DNA from: JANNRA01 sp031401035
Lineage (GTDB): Bacteria; Desulfobacterota; Binatia; HRBIN30; CADEER01
Direction: 5' to 3'
Assembly (NCBI GenBank): GCA_031401035.1
Contig: JANNRA010000035.1
Coordinates: 1 to 64,000, forward strand
Length of the DNA: 64,000 bases
A model generated the notes under the pieces. That model did no database searches. It saw only the letters and a list, made by a program, of their open reading frames with translations, and was not told where the DNA came from. A program made the position numbers and the translations under genes. How positions within the stretch are numbered: the stretch's first letter is position 1; each line of letters begins with the position of its first letter. Positions 15,158-25,320 of the stretch are shown here, one piece after another.

Positions 15158-17325
15158 TCACGGTGACGGCTGTAATGGCAGACGATCTCACCCGTCGCAG
15201 GGTCGCGTTCTTCGTGCTGCTGACCGCCGTCCTTCTCGCCGCTCCGGGCGCGCGGGCGGACGACGCCGTCGTCGCGGCGCGCCTGACCCCGTCCAACATG
15301 ACGCCGTACGCGGGCGAAGTGGTCGACCTCGAACTCGAGGTCAGCCTACGCGGCGTGCGCCGCGGTCAGGTGGTCGGCGGCCCGCGTTGGGACGCCGGCG
15401 CGCTGAGCGCCGAGGCATGGAGCGAGGGGCACGTCGTGCAGTCCGCCGACGGCGGCGCGGTGCAGTTCCACAGCCGCGTCCTGGCGCCAGCGCCCGGCCG
15501 CGTCGCCCTCGCCCCCGCCGTCCAGACGGTGCAGATCGAATCGGCGCGCGGCGGCGACGCAGCCGCGACGGTGCGCCGCTTCGGTGGCACCGACCCGCTC
15601 GACGCCTTCTTCGAGCGCTTCGCCGGCGGCGTGCCGATGCGCGCCGTCGAGGCGCGCAGCAATGCCGTGCAGCTCGACGTCCAACCACTGCCGCAGCCGG
15701 CACCGCCCGACTTCAGCGGCGCCGTCGGGCAGTTCGCGCTCGAGTCGCGCTTGACGCCCGCGCAGGCCAAGACCGGCGAGCCGGTGACCTGGACGCTCAC
15801 CCTCTCCGGCACCGGCAACTGGCCGAACGGCGTCGCCCTGCCGGCGCGCGCCGTGCCGGTCGGGCTGCGCACGCTGCAGCCGAAACAGCACGCGTCGTTC
15901 GGCGCTGCCGGCCGCTTCAGCGGCGAGCGTAGCGAGGACCTGGTCCTGCTCCCCGAGCAGCCCGGCGATCTGCTCCTGGCGCCGGTGCGCTTTGTCTATT
16001 TCGATCCGCTGCTCGGCACCTACCAGACCAGCGAAGCGCGCCCGCCGTCGTTGCACGTCAGCGGCGCGCCGCTCGCCGCCGCGCAGCCGGCGCCGGCGGC
16101 GGTCGCACCCGCACCGCAGGACACGGCGAGCGCAGTCGCACTGCCGGCCGCACTGCCCGGCGTCGGCCATGGTCGCGCACCGCTGCCGCCGGAGACGCTG
16201 TGGCGGCTCGCCGTCGCACCGCTGGCGCTGACGCTGTGCGGATGGCTCGCTGTCGCCGCCTGGCGGGCCGCGGCCGGTTCTGCACGCCTTGCCACGCGAC
16301 GCGCCCGGCGCAATCTGCGCGCCGCGGTCCTGGCCAGCCGCGACGCCGCCACGCCGGCGGCGCGCAGCGCGGCGCTGCTCGCCTGGCAGCGCGCCGCCGC
16401 CGCCTGGCTCGGCCTCGAGCACGCCGCGCCGACGACGGCGCAGCTCATCGCCCTCCAGCACGCCGCGCCGACGACGGCGCAGCTCATGGCTTGCGGCGCC
16501 CCGGCCTGGGCGGCGGTGTGGGCGGCGAGCGAGCGGGCGCTGTTTGCGCGCAGCCACGCGCTGCCAGACGAGTGGGCCGCGCAGGCGCTGGTGCTGTGCG
16601 CGCCGCCGCCACGGCCGGCGCGGGCGCGGCGGCGCCGTCGTGCCCGCCTGATTCCACAGACGGTCGCGCTCTCACTCATGTGCGCCGGGCTGGCGACAAC
16701 GGCGCGCGGTGCCGGTGTCGCGGCCGACCCGCTCGACTGGGTGGCGCGCCACAACGCCGGCGTCGCCGCCGCCGCCGGCGGCGATCTCGATCGCGCCATC
16801 GCCGAGGTTGGCGCGGCCTTCGTCCAAGCCCCGCGTGAGCCCCATCTGCGCGCGGCGCTGGCGGCCCTCGTCGCGCGGCGCCGCGACGGCGACGCAGCCG
16901 TCGCTCGCCTCGCCGAAGACGGCCGCCTGGCGCCGCTCGCCACCCCCTGGCAGTGGCAGATGGTGCTGCTCGGCAGCGCCGCACTGGTCGCCGCCGGCCT
17001 GGCGCTCGCCAGCCGGCGGCGCGCCGCGCTGCTGGTCGCCGCCGTCGGTCTGTCCGGTGCCGGCGTCGCGGCGCTGGCGCTGCACGAGTACGGGCCGCTC
17101 GCCGATCCGCGCGCCGCCCTGCTCGCCCGTGCCGTCGCGCTACGCTCGTTGCCCACCGAGGCGACGGCCAACGACGCCGCCGCGCCGGCGCCGCTGCCGG
17201 CCGGCGCGGTGGTTCTCGCCGAACGCGACTTCCTCGGCTGGACGCGGGTGCGGCGCGCCGACGGCACGGTCGGCTGGGTGCGCCAGGCCGACCTGGTGCA
17301 GGTGTTCAGCGCGGCCAGCCCATGA
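15154..17325 (+). CDS. batD: BatD-like protein with C-terminal SH3-type domain
   Basis: A 723-residue protein. GTG at 15154 overlaps the previous stop; an ATG at 15175 is also possible. Residues 10-35 are a signal peptide (VAFFVLLTAVLLAAPGARA). Then come BatD immunoglobulin-like domains (AARLTPSNMTPYAGEVVDLELE; VTWTLTLSGTGNW), a membrane helix (WRLAVAPLALTLCGWLAVAAW) near 350, and an arginine-rich cytoplasmic stretch. A second hydrophobic region, a TPR-like part (RHNAGVAAAAGGDLDRAIAEVG), two membrane segments and a bacterial SH3-like end (WTRVRRADGTVGWVRQADLV) follow. This is longer than a typical BatD and looks like BatD fused to a BatE-like (TPR plus SH3) protein. Confidence 0.8.
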   Translation: MITVTAVMADDLTRRRVAFFVLLTAVLLAAPGARADDAVVAARLTPSNMTPYAGEVVDLELEVSLRGVRRGQVVGGPRWDAGALSAEAWSEGHVVQSADGGAVQFHSRVLAPAPGRVALAPAVQTVQIESARGGDAAATVRRFGGTDPLDAFFERFAGGVPMRAVEARSNAVQLDVQPLPQPAPPDFSGAVGQFALESRLTPAQAKTGEPVTWTLTLSGTGNWPNGVALPARAVPVGLRTLQPKQHASFGAAGRFSGERSEDLVLLPEQPGDLLLAPVRFVYFDPLLGTYQTSEARPPSLHVSGAPLAAAQPAPAAVAPAPQDTASAVALPAALPGVGHGRAPLPPETLWRLAVAPLALTLCGWLAVAAWRAAAGSARLATRRARRNLRAAVLASRDAATPAARSAALLAWQRAAAAWLGLEHAAPTTAQLIALQHAAPTTAQLMACGAPAWAAVWAASERALFARSHALPDEWAAQALVLCAPPPRPARARRRRRARLIPQTVALSLMCAGLATTARGAGVAADPLDWVARHNAGVAAAAGGDLDRAIAEVGAAFVQAPREPHLRAALAALVARRRDGDAAVARLAEDGRLAPLATPWQWQMVLLGSAALVAAGLALASRRRAALLVAAVGLSGAGVAALALHEYGPLADPRAALLARAVALRSLPTEATANDAAAPAPLPAGAVVLAERDFLGWTRVRRADGTVGWVRQADLVQVFSAASP
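16418..16487 (+). repeat. 39-bp tandem duplication inside batD
   Basis: A 31-bp identical block occurs at 16418-16448 and 16457-16487, with a 39-bp period. It encodes HAAPTTAQLIALQ followed by HAAPTTAQLMA. The lack of sequence change suggests a recent in-frame duplication in the cytoplasmic linker. Confidence 0.85.
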
Positions 17326-17456
17326 CCGATATCCCGTCCGTGCCTGGGACAGCGCGGGCGGGCCAGGCCGGGGGTGCCTCCGGGAATCGCCCGTTTCCTC
17401 GCGGCGGATTCGTCAGACAGAGAAGGAACGGAGGCACCCTCGTCCGACCCTCCGCG

Positions 17457-17480
17457 GCGCCGCGCTGGCGCGGCGCTTTT
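17457..17480 (+). terminator. Intrinsic terminator of the moxR-bat operon
   Basis: GCGCCGCG-CTGG-CGCGGCGC forms a perfect 8-bp stem with a 4-base loop, followed by TTTT. It lies about 130 bp after the batD-like stop and separates the operon from the histidine-kinase gene at 17519. Confidence 0.75.
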
Positions 17481-17518
17481 GGCCCCATGCGACGGGGCGT
17501 GCTTTGATCCATCCATCC

Positions 17519-18943
17519 ATGCCGCACTCCATCTTCCGCCAGGTCCGCCTCGCCACCTTCGCCTTCCTGGCGCTGCTGTCGATCGGGCTCATCGTGTCGG
17601 CCGTGCTCAGCGTCCGCGAGCAGCGGCGCCTGCAGCTGGCGCAGGTGCAGATCGGCCGCATGCACGAGTTCCAGCGCGTCTACGTCGTCGTCTCGCATCG
17701 CCTCAACGACCTCGGCGAGGACCCGGCCCCCGACCCGGCCGGACGCCAGGCGGCCGGACAGCAGATCGACATCCTGATCGGTCTCGCGCTGGCGCCGCAG
17801 ACGGTCGAGAAGCTCTCGGCCGTGCGCGTCCACCTCGAGTTGATCGACACCGGCGGCGCCTCGCACTTCGCCGACGGCGTGACGCTCTTCAACGAAGCCG
17901 ATGCGGCCGAGTCGACGCACAAGGCGGCGCTGCTGGCGCGCCTGCAGCGCGACAACGAAGCGCAGCGCTGGCTCGAGGCGGCGGCGCCGGTCGCCATCCT
18001 CGCCGTCGGCGTGCTGCTGCTGCCGCTGGCGCGACGGCGCATCATCAAGCCGCTCGACGCCTTTGCCGCGCAGCTGTCGCGCCTGGCCGACGGCGACTTC
18101 TCGCCGACGCCGGTCAGCGGTGTCGATCCGTTCCTGCTGCCACTGCACCACCAGCTCAATCAGGTGGTGGGGCGCCTGCGCGAGCTCGAGGCCGAGCACG
18201 CCGCGCGCGCCGCGTCGCTCGAGGACGCCGTGCGCGCGGCGACGCAGAAGGTCCTCGCCCAGCAACGCGCCCTGGCGCGCGCCGAGCGGCTCGCCGCCAC
18301 CGGCGAGCTTGCCGCCTCGCTGGCGCACGAGCTGCGCAACCCGCTCGCCGGCATCCAGATCACCCTCGCCAACCTGCGCACCGAGATCGGCGATGCCGAG
18401 CTCGGCGAGCGTCTGACGCTGGTCTCGAACGAGGTCGAGCGTCTCACCCGCCTGCTCAACTCCCTCCTCGACGCCGCCCGCACCACCCCCGAGGCGGCGC
18501 GGCCGGTGGCATTGGCGGCGCTGGTCGACGACGTCGTCGCGCTGATCGGCGTGCAGTTGCCGGCGACGGCGCGGGTGGAGAACCGCATCGACCCGGCGCT
18601 CATCTGCCACCTGCCCGCCGATCAGGTCCGCCAGGCACTGCTCAACCTGTTGCTCAACGCCGGCGCCGCGCTCGCCGAGCAGGGCGGCGCCGTCGTCTTC
18701 AGCGCCGAGCCGGTCGGCGCCCGCATCCAACTGAGCGTCTGCGACGATGGACCCGGCTTTCCCGCCGAGCTGCTCGAGGGCGGCATCCGCCCCTTCTTCA
18801 GCACCCGCGAACGCGGCACCGGCCTCGGCCTGGCGATGGTGCGCCGCTTCGCGCGCGAGGTCGGCGGCGAGCTGATGCTCGAGAACCGCCAGCCCACCGG
18901 CGCCTGCGTGCGCCTGGTCCTGCCGCGCGCGCTGGCGAGCTGA
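17519..18943 (+). CDS. Membrane sensor histidine kinase (NtrB/AtoS type)
   Basis: A 474-residue protein from the ATG at 17519. Two membrane helices (FAFLALLSIGLIVSAVL near 12-30, and APVAILAVGVLLLPLA near 155) enclose a periplasmic helical sensor. A HAMP linker (IIKPLDAFAAQLSRLADGDF) and a coiled coil follow. The HisKA box has its phospho-accepting His270 in SLAHELRNPLAG; the ATPase domain has the N box (NLLLNAG), G1 (CDDGPGFP) and G2 (GTGLGLAMV). It is 55 bp upstream of the response regulator, its evident partner. No clear ribosome site is seen. The sensed signal is unknown; with the Bat operon next door an envelope stress input is plausible. Confidence 0.9.
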   Translation: MPHSIFRQVRLATFAFLALLSIGLIVSAVLSVREQRRLQLAQVQIGRMHEFQRVYVVVSHRLNDLGEDPAPDPAGRQAAGQQIDILIGLALAPQTVEKLSAVRVHLELIDTGGASHFADGVTLFNEADAAESTHKAALLARLQRDNEAQRWLEAAAPVAILAVGVLLLPLARRRIIKPLDAFAAQLSRLADGDFSPTPVSGVDPFLLPLHHQLNQVVGRLRELEAEHAARAASLEDAVRAATQKVLAQQRALARAERLAATGELAASLAHELRNPLAGIQITLANLRTEIGDAELGERLTLVSNEVERLTRLLNSLLDAARTTPEAARPVALAALVDDVVALIGVQLPATARVENRIDPALICHLPADQVRQALLNLLLNAGAALAEQGGAVVFSAEPVGARIQLSVCDDGPGFPAELLEGGIRPFFSTRERGTGLGLAMVRRFAREVGGELMLENRQPTGACVRLVLPRALAS

Positions 18944-18998
18944 AGGGCCGCAGCCAGCCGTTGGTTCGCCGCCGCGGCCCTGCTAGCAATCGCGCGGG

Positions 18999-20399
<1,401 letters not shown>

Positions 20400-20417
20400 G
20401 GCGCGGCGCGCGGCGGC

Positions 20418-21560
20418 TCAGTGCCCGGGCTGGCCGGCGACGCCGGGCCTGAAGCGAAAGATCTGGTAGGGCGCGTGCGCGCGCATCTCGGCGGCGGGGA
20501 CGAAGAGGACGTTCTGCAGCGAGCTGGCGGTGACGTACAGCCAGCCGTCCGGGCCGAAACTGAAGCCGTCCGGCCACCGCAGGCGCGGGTCCTTGATCAG
20601 CGTCGTCAACTGGCGGTCCTGGCCCAGCCGCAGCACCGCCGAGTGTTCCATGTCGCTCAGGTAGATGTTGTCCTGCGCGTCCATGGTCAGCCCATCGCTG
20701 AGCGTCTTGGCGGCGAAATCCTCGACGCGCGCCGCCAGCGCCTCGGGCGTCAGTGAGGGGTCAGTGAGATCGCGGGCGCGGATGCGAAACAGCCGGTCGC
20801 CGGTGACGGGTCCGTAGTAGAGCCACTCGCCGCGCTGATCGAGGGCGATCGAGTCCACGGCGATGCGCAGCGTCGCCAGGCCGTAGATGACCATGTCGCG
20901 GCCCGGGGCCTGAATGACGTAGTCGCCGGTCGCCACCGACGCATGGCCGTCGAGCAGCCGCCGGCTGCGGCGCTGCGCGACATCGTAGACGATCAGCGCC
21001 GGCCGCTGCAGGATCGGGCTGGTCTCGGCGATGAAGATCGTGTTGCCGTCAGGGGCGACCTGGAAGTCGTTGAGCATCGACGGGAAGCCGGCGACGTCGG
21101 ACGGAAAGTCATACTGGTGCACGAGTGCGTTGGTGGCCAGATCGAACGCCACCAGGCGCGGCTGGCCGCGGCCGTAGTCGGCGTAGTCGAGCACCCACAG
21201 GCGGTTCTGCCGGTCGATGCGCAGCGCCAACGGGCTCTGGAAATGCGGCGTGCCGTCGGCCGGCTGCTGGAACGCCGCGTCGGGGTAGGGCGTCGGGCGG
21301 CCGTCGACCAGCTCGAGCACCTTCAGCGGCGGCGCCCCGTCCGGATGCAACGTGAAGAAGACGCGGCCATCGGCCGAGACCGCGACGTTGCCGGGCGGGT
21401 GGTCGAGGTCGACCACCACCTCGAGCGCCGCCGCCGGCAGCAGCGGCGCCGTGCTGCGATCCTCGAGCCGGGCGCCGCCACCCATCAGCAGGCGCACGCT
21501 CCCCGCCACCAGGACCAGCAGCGCGAAGACAAGGCCGACCGCCGTCGCGACACGTTTCAT
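20418..21560 (-). CDS. Exported NHL/yellow-type beta-propeller protein (SMP-30/MRJP-like)
   Basis: A 380-residue protein from the ATG at 21560; a GTG at 21569 is an alternative. One membrane-anchor or signal segment (VGLVFALLVLVAGSVRLL) is followed by blade repeats typical of the major royal jelly/SMP-30 group: GNVAVSADGRVFFTLHP, LRIDRQNRLWVLDYADYG, DFQVAPDGNTIFIAETS, DGLTMDAQDNIYLSD and FSFGPDGWLYVTASS. Relatives include gluconolactonase-like hydrolases and binding proteins with no known activity. It is convergent with the response regulator, 18 bp apart. No substrate can be inferred. Confidence 0.75.
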   Translation of the reverse strand: MKRVATAVGLVFALLVLVAGSVRLLMGGGARLEDRSTAPLLPAAALEVVVDLDHPPGNVAVSADGRVFFTLHPDGAPPLKVLELVDGRPTPYPDAAFQQPADGTPHFQSPLALRIDRQNRLWVLDYADYGRGQPRLVAFDLATNALVHQYDFPSDVAGFPSMLNDFQVAPDGNTIFIAETSPILQRPALIVYDVAQRRSRRLLDGHASVATGDYVIQAPGRDMVIYGLATLRIAVDSIALDQRGEWLYYGPVTGDRLFRIRARDLTDPSLTPEALAARVEDFAAKTLSDGLTMDAQDNIYLSDMEHSAVLRLGQDRQLTTLIKDPRLRWPDGFSFGPDGWLYVTASSLQNVLFVPAAEMRAHAPYQIFRFRPGVAGQPGH

Positions 21561-21707
21561 GTGCCGCACCAGACCCGCCGCCTGCTCCGCGTGTCAAGCG
21601 CCGCCGCCGCGGGCGCGCCCCGGCTGCAGCACGCCCGTGTCGACTGAGGTGCCGCTCTCTTTCTGGACGGTTTCCCGATGCAACCGTAGTGGTATAGGCG
21701 CCCCTGC

Positions 21708-24422
21708 ATGTCTCTGCACCCCGCGTTCCCGGCGTCGCCGTACGCCGAGCTCATCCCGGAACAGCGGTGGTTTCCGGCCGACGAAACGCTGCGCAGTACG
21801 GCCTACGAGAAACTGCTGCCGCCGCTGGTGGCGAGAATTCGGCAAGAGGTCTACGCGTGGCGCAGCAAGGGATACCTGGGCGCCTCTGCGACCTCGGCGG
21901 CCTTGTTGCGCTGGTGGTTCGAGACGGACCACTGGATCGAAGGTGCCGATGGTTCGCGCTCTCTGTTCCGCTACTATTTCGCCCAGCGTGAAGCGGTCGA
22001 GACGCTCATCTGGTTGCACGAGGTCCGACGCGCGCGGGACAAATTCGATCTGCTTCGCTTCGATGCATCGGGCGCGGTGTCCTCGGGCATGTTCGATGAG
22101 GACTGGCCGCGCTACGTCCTGAAGATGGCGACCGGTGCGGGGAAGACGAAAGTCCTCTCCCTGCTGATTGCGTGGAGCTTCTTCCACAAGCGCTACGAGG
22201 ATGACTCCGCGCTGGCCCGCAACTTCCTCGTCATCGCCCCCAACATCATCGTGCTTGAGCGACTGCGGGCGGACTTCGACGGCCTGCGCATCTTCTTCAA
22301 CGACCCCGTCCTGCCTACCAATGGGCACGCAGGGCGGAACTGGCACGACGACTTCCAACTGACCCTTCACATCCAGGACGACGTGCGCGTGGTCCGCGAC
22401 ACCGGCAATCTCTTCTTGACCAACATCCACCGCGTCTTCCTCGGCGACGTTGCCGATCCCTCGCTGGAGGACGACGACCTGCGCGACTACTTCCTCGACC
22501 CGTTTGGCCCGAAGCCTGCGGGAAAGACCACCGACAGCAAGACCGACCTCGGCGAGATCATCCGCGACGTCGAGGAGCTGGCCGTCTTCAACGACGAGGC
22601 GCATCACATTCACAACCCAAAGATGGCGTGGTTCAAATCCATCCAGGATATCCACCACGGGATGCTGCAAAAGGATCGCCGCCTGGCGCTGCAAGTGGAC
22701 GTAACGGCGACGCCGCGCCACGACAACGGGGCGATCTTCGTCCAGACGGTTTCCGACTACCCCCTGGTCGAGGCCATCCACCAGAACGTCGTCAAGCATC
22801 CCGTCCTGCCCGACGCCGTCAGCCGGGCCAAGCTGCACGAGCACACCAGCGCCATCTTCACGGAGAAATACGCCGACTACCTCGCGCTCGGCATCGAGGA
22901 GTGGCGCAAGAGCTACGCCGAACACGAACCGCTGGGCAAGAAAACCGTCCTCTTCGTCATGGTGGACGACACCCGCAACTGCGACGACGTCGGCGCGTAC
23001 CTCGAAACCATCTGCCCCGAGCTGCAAGGGGCGGTGCTCGTCATCCACACCAAGAACAACGGCGACATTTCCGAGGCCGCCTCAGGCAAGAACAAGGAAG
23101 AACTGGAACTCCTCCGCAAGCAGTCCAACGAGATCGATTCCTGGAAATCGCCGTTCAAGGCCATCGTCTCGGTCCTCGTGCTCAAGGAAGGATGGGACCT
23201 GCGCAACGTCACGACCATCGTCGGCCTCCGCGCTTACGTTGCGAAGAGCAACATCTTGCCTGAGCAAACGCTTGGGCGTGGGCTGCGCCGGATGTACTTC
23301 GGCACCGACACGCAGGAAACCGTGTCCGTCATGGGGACGCCGGCGTTCATGGACTTCGTCGAGTCCATCCAGAGCGAGGGCGTCAGCTTCGAACACGTCC
23401 CGATGGGCGCCGGCACGACACGCCAGGATTCGCTCATCGTCGAAGTGGACACCGATAACCCCGACAAGGACCTCGACGGGCTCGACATTGCGCTCCCGAA
23501 ACTCACGCGCCGCTTTCACCGCGACTTCAAGGACCTCGACGCGCTCGACCCGGCGGCCCTGGGGAACACGCGGCTGCCCCTGAAACCGTTCACGCCGGAA
23601 GAGACGCGGCAGATCGTGTTCAAGACCATCCTCGACGCCGAGGTCCATCACACCATCCAGCTCGACGGCGCCGGGCCGGCCGACTACCGCTCCGTCGTGG
23701 CGTTCTTCGCCCGCCAGCTCCTCAAAGATCTGCGCCTCGTCGGCGGCTACGACGTGCTCTATGGGAAGGTGAAGACCTTCATGCGCGAGCATCTGTTCGC
23801 CCCATCGCCGGTGCAGCTCGAGGACCCGGTCGTGCTGCGCAACCTCTCGGAGGCCGATGTCGGCAAAGTGCTGTACGATGCCTTCAAGACCGCCATCAAC
23901 GCGCTTACCATTCAGGTAACCGGCACGACGCGCATCGAAGATCGCATTCGCCTGCGCGAGACGCGTCCCTTTCGCACCGAGCCCCGGCCCTATCTCGCGG
24001 CGCGCAAGTCGATCTTCACCAAGATCGTCGGCGAGCCCCACTCCGGCGGCTTCGAGCTCTCCTTTGCGGCCTTCCTCGACGCCGCGCCGGACGTCGCCGC
24101 GTTCGCCAAGAACTACCTCGCGGTCGGCTTCAAACTCGACTACGTCAAGGCCGATGGCGACCTCTCCAACTACACGCCCGACTTCATCGTCCGCACCACC
24201 GACGGTGCGGTCTGGATCGTCGAAACCAAGGGTCGTCAGGAGATCGATCTGCCGCAGAAGATGACGCGGCTGCGGCAGTGGTGCGCGGACGCGACCGCCG
24301 CCGAGGAGAATGGCCAGCGGTACGATTTCGTTTTCGTCGATCAACCCAGCTTCGAGAAGCACGTCCCGCAGACATTCGCCGCGGTCGCCGCCAGCTTCAC
24401 CGAGCACAAAGGGTGCCCATGA
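21708..24422 (+). CDS. Type III restriction endonuclease-like Res subunit (SF2 helicase-nuclease)
   Basis: A 904-residue protein. It has a superfamily-2 motor with Walker A (MATGAGKT, 140-147), DEAH box (DEAHH, about 296), a SAT-like motif (VDVTATPR), motif V (VLVLKEGWDLRNV) and an arginine-finger motif (EQTLGRGLRRM). A PD-(D/E)xK nuclease lies at the C-terminus (TPDFIVRTTDGAVWIVETKG, about 823-841). This is the plan of type III Res subunits, which translocate or slide on DNA and cut unmodified targets together with a Mod subunit. The Mod gene is two genes downstream; a BRO-N gene overlaps its stop (ATGA). It probably forms one operon for defence against foreign DNA. Confidence 0.88.
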   Translation: MSLHPAFPASPYAELIPEQRWFPADETLRSTAYEKLLPPLVARIRQEVYAWRSKGYLGASATSAALLRWWFETDHWIEGADGSRSLFRYYFAQREAVETLIWLHEVRRARDKFDLLRFDASGAVSSGMFDEDWPRYVLKMATGAGKTKVLSLLIAWSFFHKRYEDDSALARNFLVIAPNIIVLERLRADFDGLRIFFNDPVLPTNGHAGRNWHDDFQLTLHIQDDVRVVRDTGNLFLTNIHRVFLGDVADPSLEDDDLRDYFLDPFGPKPAGKTTDSKTDLGEIIRDVEELAVFNDEAHHIHNPKMAWFKSIQDIHHGMLQKDRRLALQVDVTATPRHDNGAIFVQTVSDYPLVEAIHQNVVKHPVLPDAVSRAKLHEHTSAIFTEKYADYLALGIEEWRKSYAEHEPLGKKTVLFVMVDDTRNCDDVGAYLETICPELQGAVLVIHTKNNGDISEAASGKNKEELELLRKQSNEIDSWKSPFKAIVSVLVLKEGWDLRNVTTIVGLRAYVAKSNILPEQTLGRGLRRMYFGTDTQETVSVMGTPAFMDFVESIQSEGVSFEHVPMGAGTTRQDSLIVEVDTDNPDKDLDGLDIALPKLTRRFHRDFKDLDALDPAALGNTRLPLKPFTPEETRQIVFKTILDAEVHHTIQLDGAGPADYRSVVAFFARQLLKDLRLVGGYDVLYGKVKTFMREHLFAPSPVQLEDPVVLRNLSEADVGKVLYDAFKTAINALTIQVTGTTRIEDRIRLRETRPFRTEPRPYLAARKSIFTKIVGEPHSGGFELSFAAFLDAAPDVAAFAKNYLAVGFKLDYVKADGDLSNYTPDFIVRTTDGAVWIVETKGRQEIDLPQKMTRLRQWCADATAAEENGQRYDFVFVDQPSFEKHVPQTFAAVAASFTEHKGCP

Positions 24423-25318
24423 GCGACTCCCATCCCAATCCCGAGACCCGCATCGCGCTGTTCCAGCGCAAGGAAGTTCGCCGAACCATCCACGACAACG
24501 AATGGTGGTTCGTCATCACGGACGTGATCACGGCCCTGACCGATTCGGTCGATCCGTCGCAGTACCTCAAGCGCATCCGCCAGCGTGATCCGCACCTGGA
24601 TGCGGTCTTCAAAGGGGGGGTACAAGTTGTACCCCCCCTTGCCCTGGAGTTTGCGACTGGCGGCGGTCCTCAGAAGATTCTCTGCTGGAACACCGAGGGG
24701 CTGTTCCGCCTCATCCAATCCATTCCAAGCCGCAAGGCCGAGCCGTTCAAGCGTTGGCTCGCCAAGGTCGGCTACGAACGCATCCGAGAGATCGAAGACC
24801 CCGAGCTCGCAACGAAACGCAGCCGCGCCCTGTACACGGCCAAGGGCTACTCGGACGCCTGGATCGAGAAGCGGATGCGCTCCATCGCCATCCGCGACGA
24901 GCTCACCGGCGAATGGAAGAAGCGCGGCGTGAAAGAAGGGCGCGAGTACGGCATCCTCACGGCGGAGATCTCCCAGGCCACCTTCGGTCTGACGCCCAGC
25001 CACTATGCCGCGCTCAAGCAACTCAAGGGCGAGAACCTGCGCGACCACATGGACGACCTCGAGCTGATCTTCTCCATGTTGGGCGAAGCCGCCACTACCG
25101 AGATCGCCCGCACCCGCGATGCCCAGGGGTTTCCGCAGAACAAGCAGGTCGCCCACGCCGGCGGCACGGTCGCCGGCAATGCCCGCCGTGAGCTCGAACA
25201 AAAGAGCGGCCGCAAGGTCGTCAGCGGCGAGAACTACCTGGCGCTGACGCAAGCGGCGAAGAAAGCGCAGCGGCTGGCAGGCAAGGCCCCCACCAAACCG
25301 CGCGGCCGAGAATCCTGA
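24419..25318 (+). CDS. BRO-N domain protein between Res and Mod
   Basis: A 299-residue protein starting inside the res stop (ATGA). Residues 10-110 form a BRO-N domain (ALFQRKEVRRTIHDNEWWFV, ITDVITALTDSVDPSQYLKR, NTEGLFRLIQSIPS), the DNA-binding module of baculovirus Bro and phage antirepressor proteins. The C-terminal half (KEGREYGILTAEISQATFGL, LEDIFSMLGEAATTEIAR-like region, GGTVAGNARRELE) is a conserved helical domain of unknown role. Its place inside a restriction-modification operon suggests regulation of expression or a third subunit; both are inference. It contains a striking 29-bp palindrome. Confidence 0.85.
   Translation: MSDSHPNPETRIALFQRKEVRRTIHDNEWWFVITDVITALTDSVDPSQYLKRIRQRDPHLDAVFKGGVQVVPPLALEFATGGGPQKILCWNTEGLFRLIQSIPSRKAEPFKRWLAKVGYERIREIEDPELATKRSRALYTAKGYSDAWIEKRMRSIAIRDELTGEWKKRGVKEGREYGILTAEISQATFGLTPSHYAALKQLKGENLRDHMDDLELIFSMLGEAATTEIARTRDAQGFPQNKQVAHAGGTVAGNARRELEQKSGRKVVSGENYLALTQAAKKAQRLAGKAPTKPRGRES
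24612..24640. repeat. Near-perfect palindrome inside the BRO-N gene
   Basis: Two 14-bp arms (AAGGGGGGGTACAA and its reverse complement) flank a single G at 24626. The palindrome encodes KGGVQVVPPL in the BRO-N domain. It would form a tight hairpin in mRNA or a dimeric protein site, and its seven-G and seven-C runs are slippage-prone. Confidence 0.9.
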
Positions 25319-25320
25319 CG

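Noticed and set aside
24612..24640. The G7/C7 palindrome as a transcription terminator
   Set aside because: It lies in the middle of a conserved coding domain and no T-run follows it.
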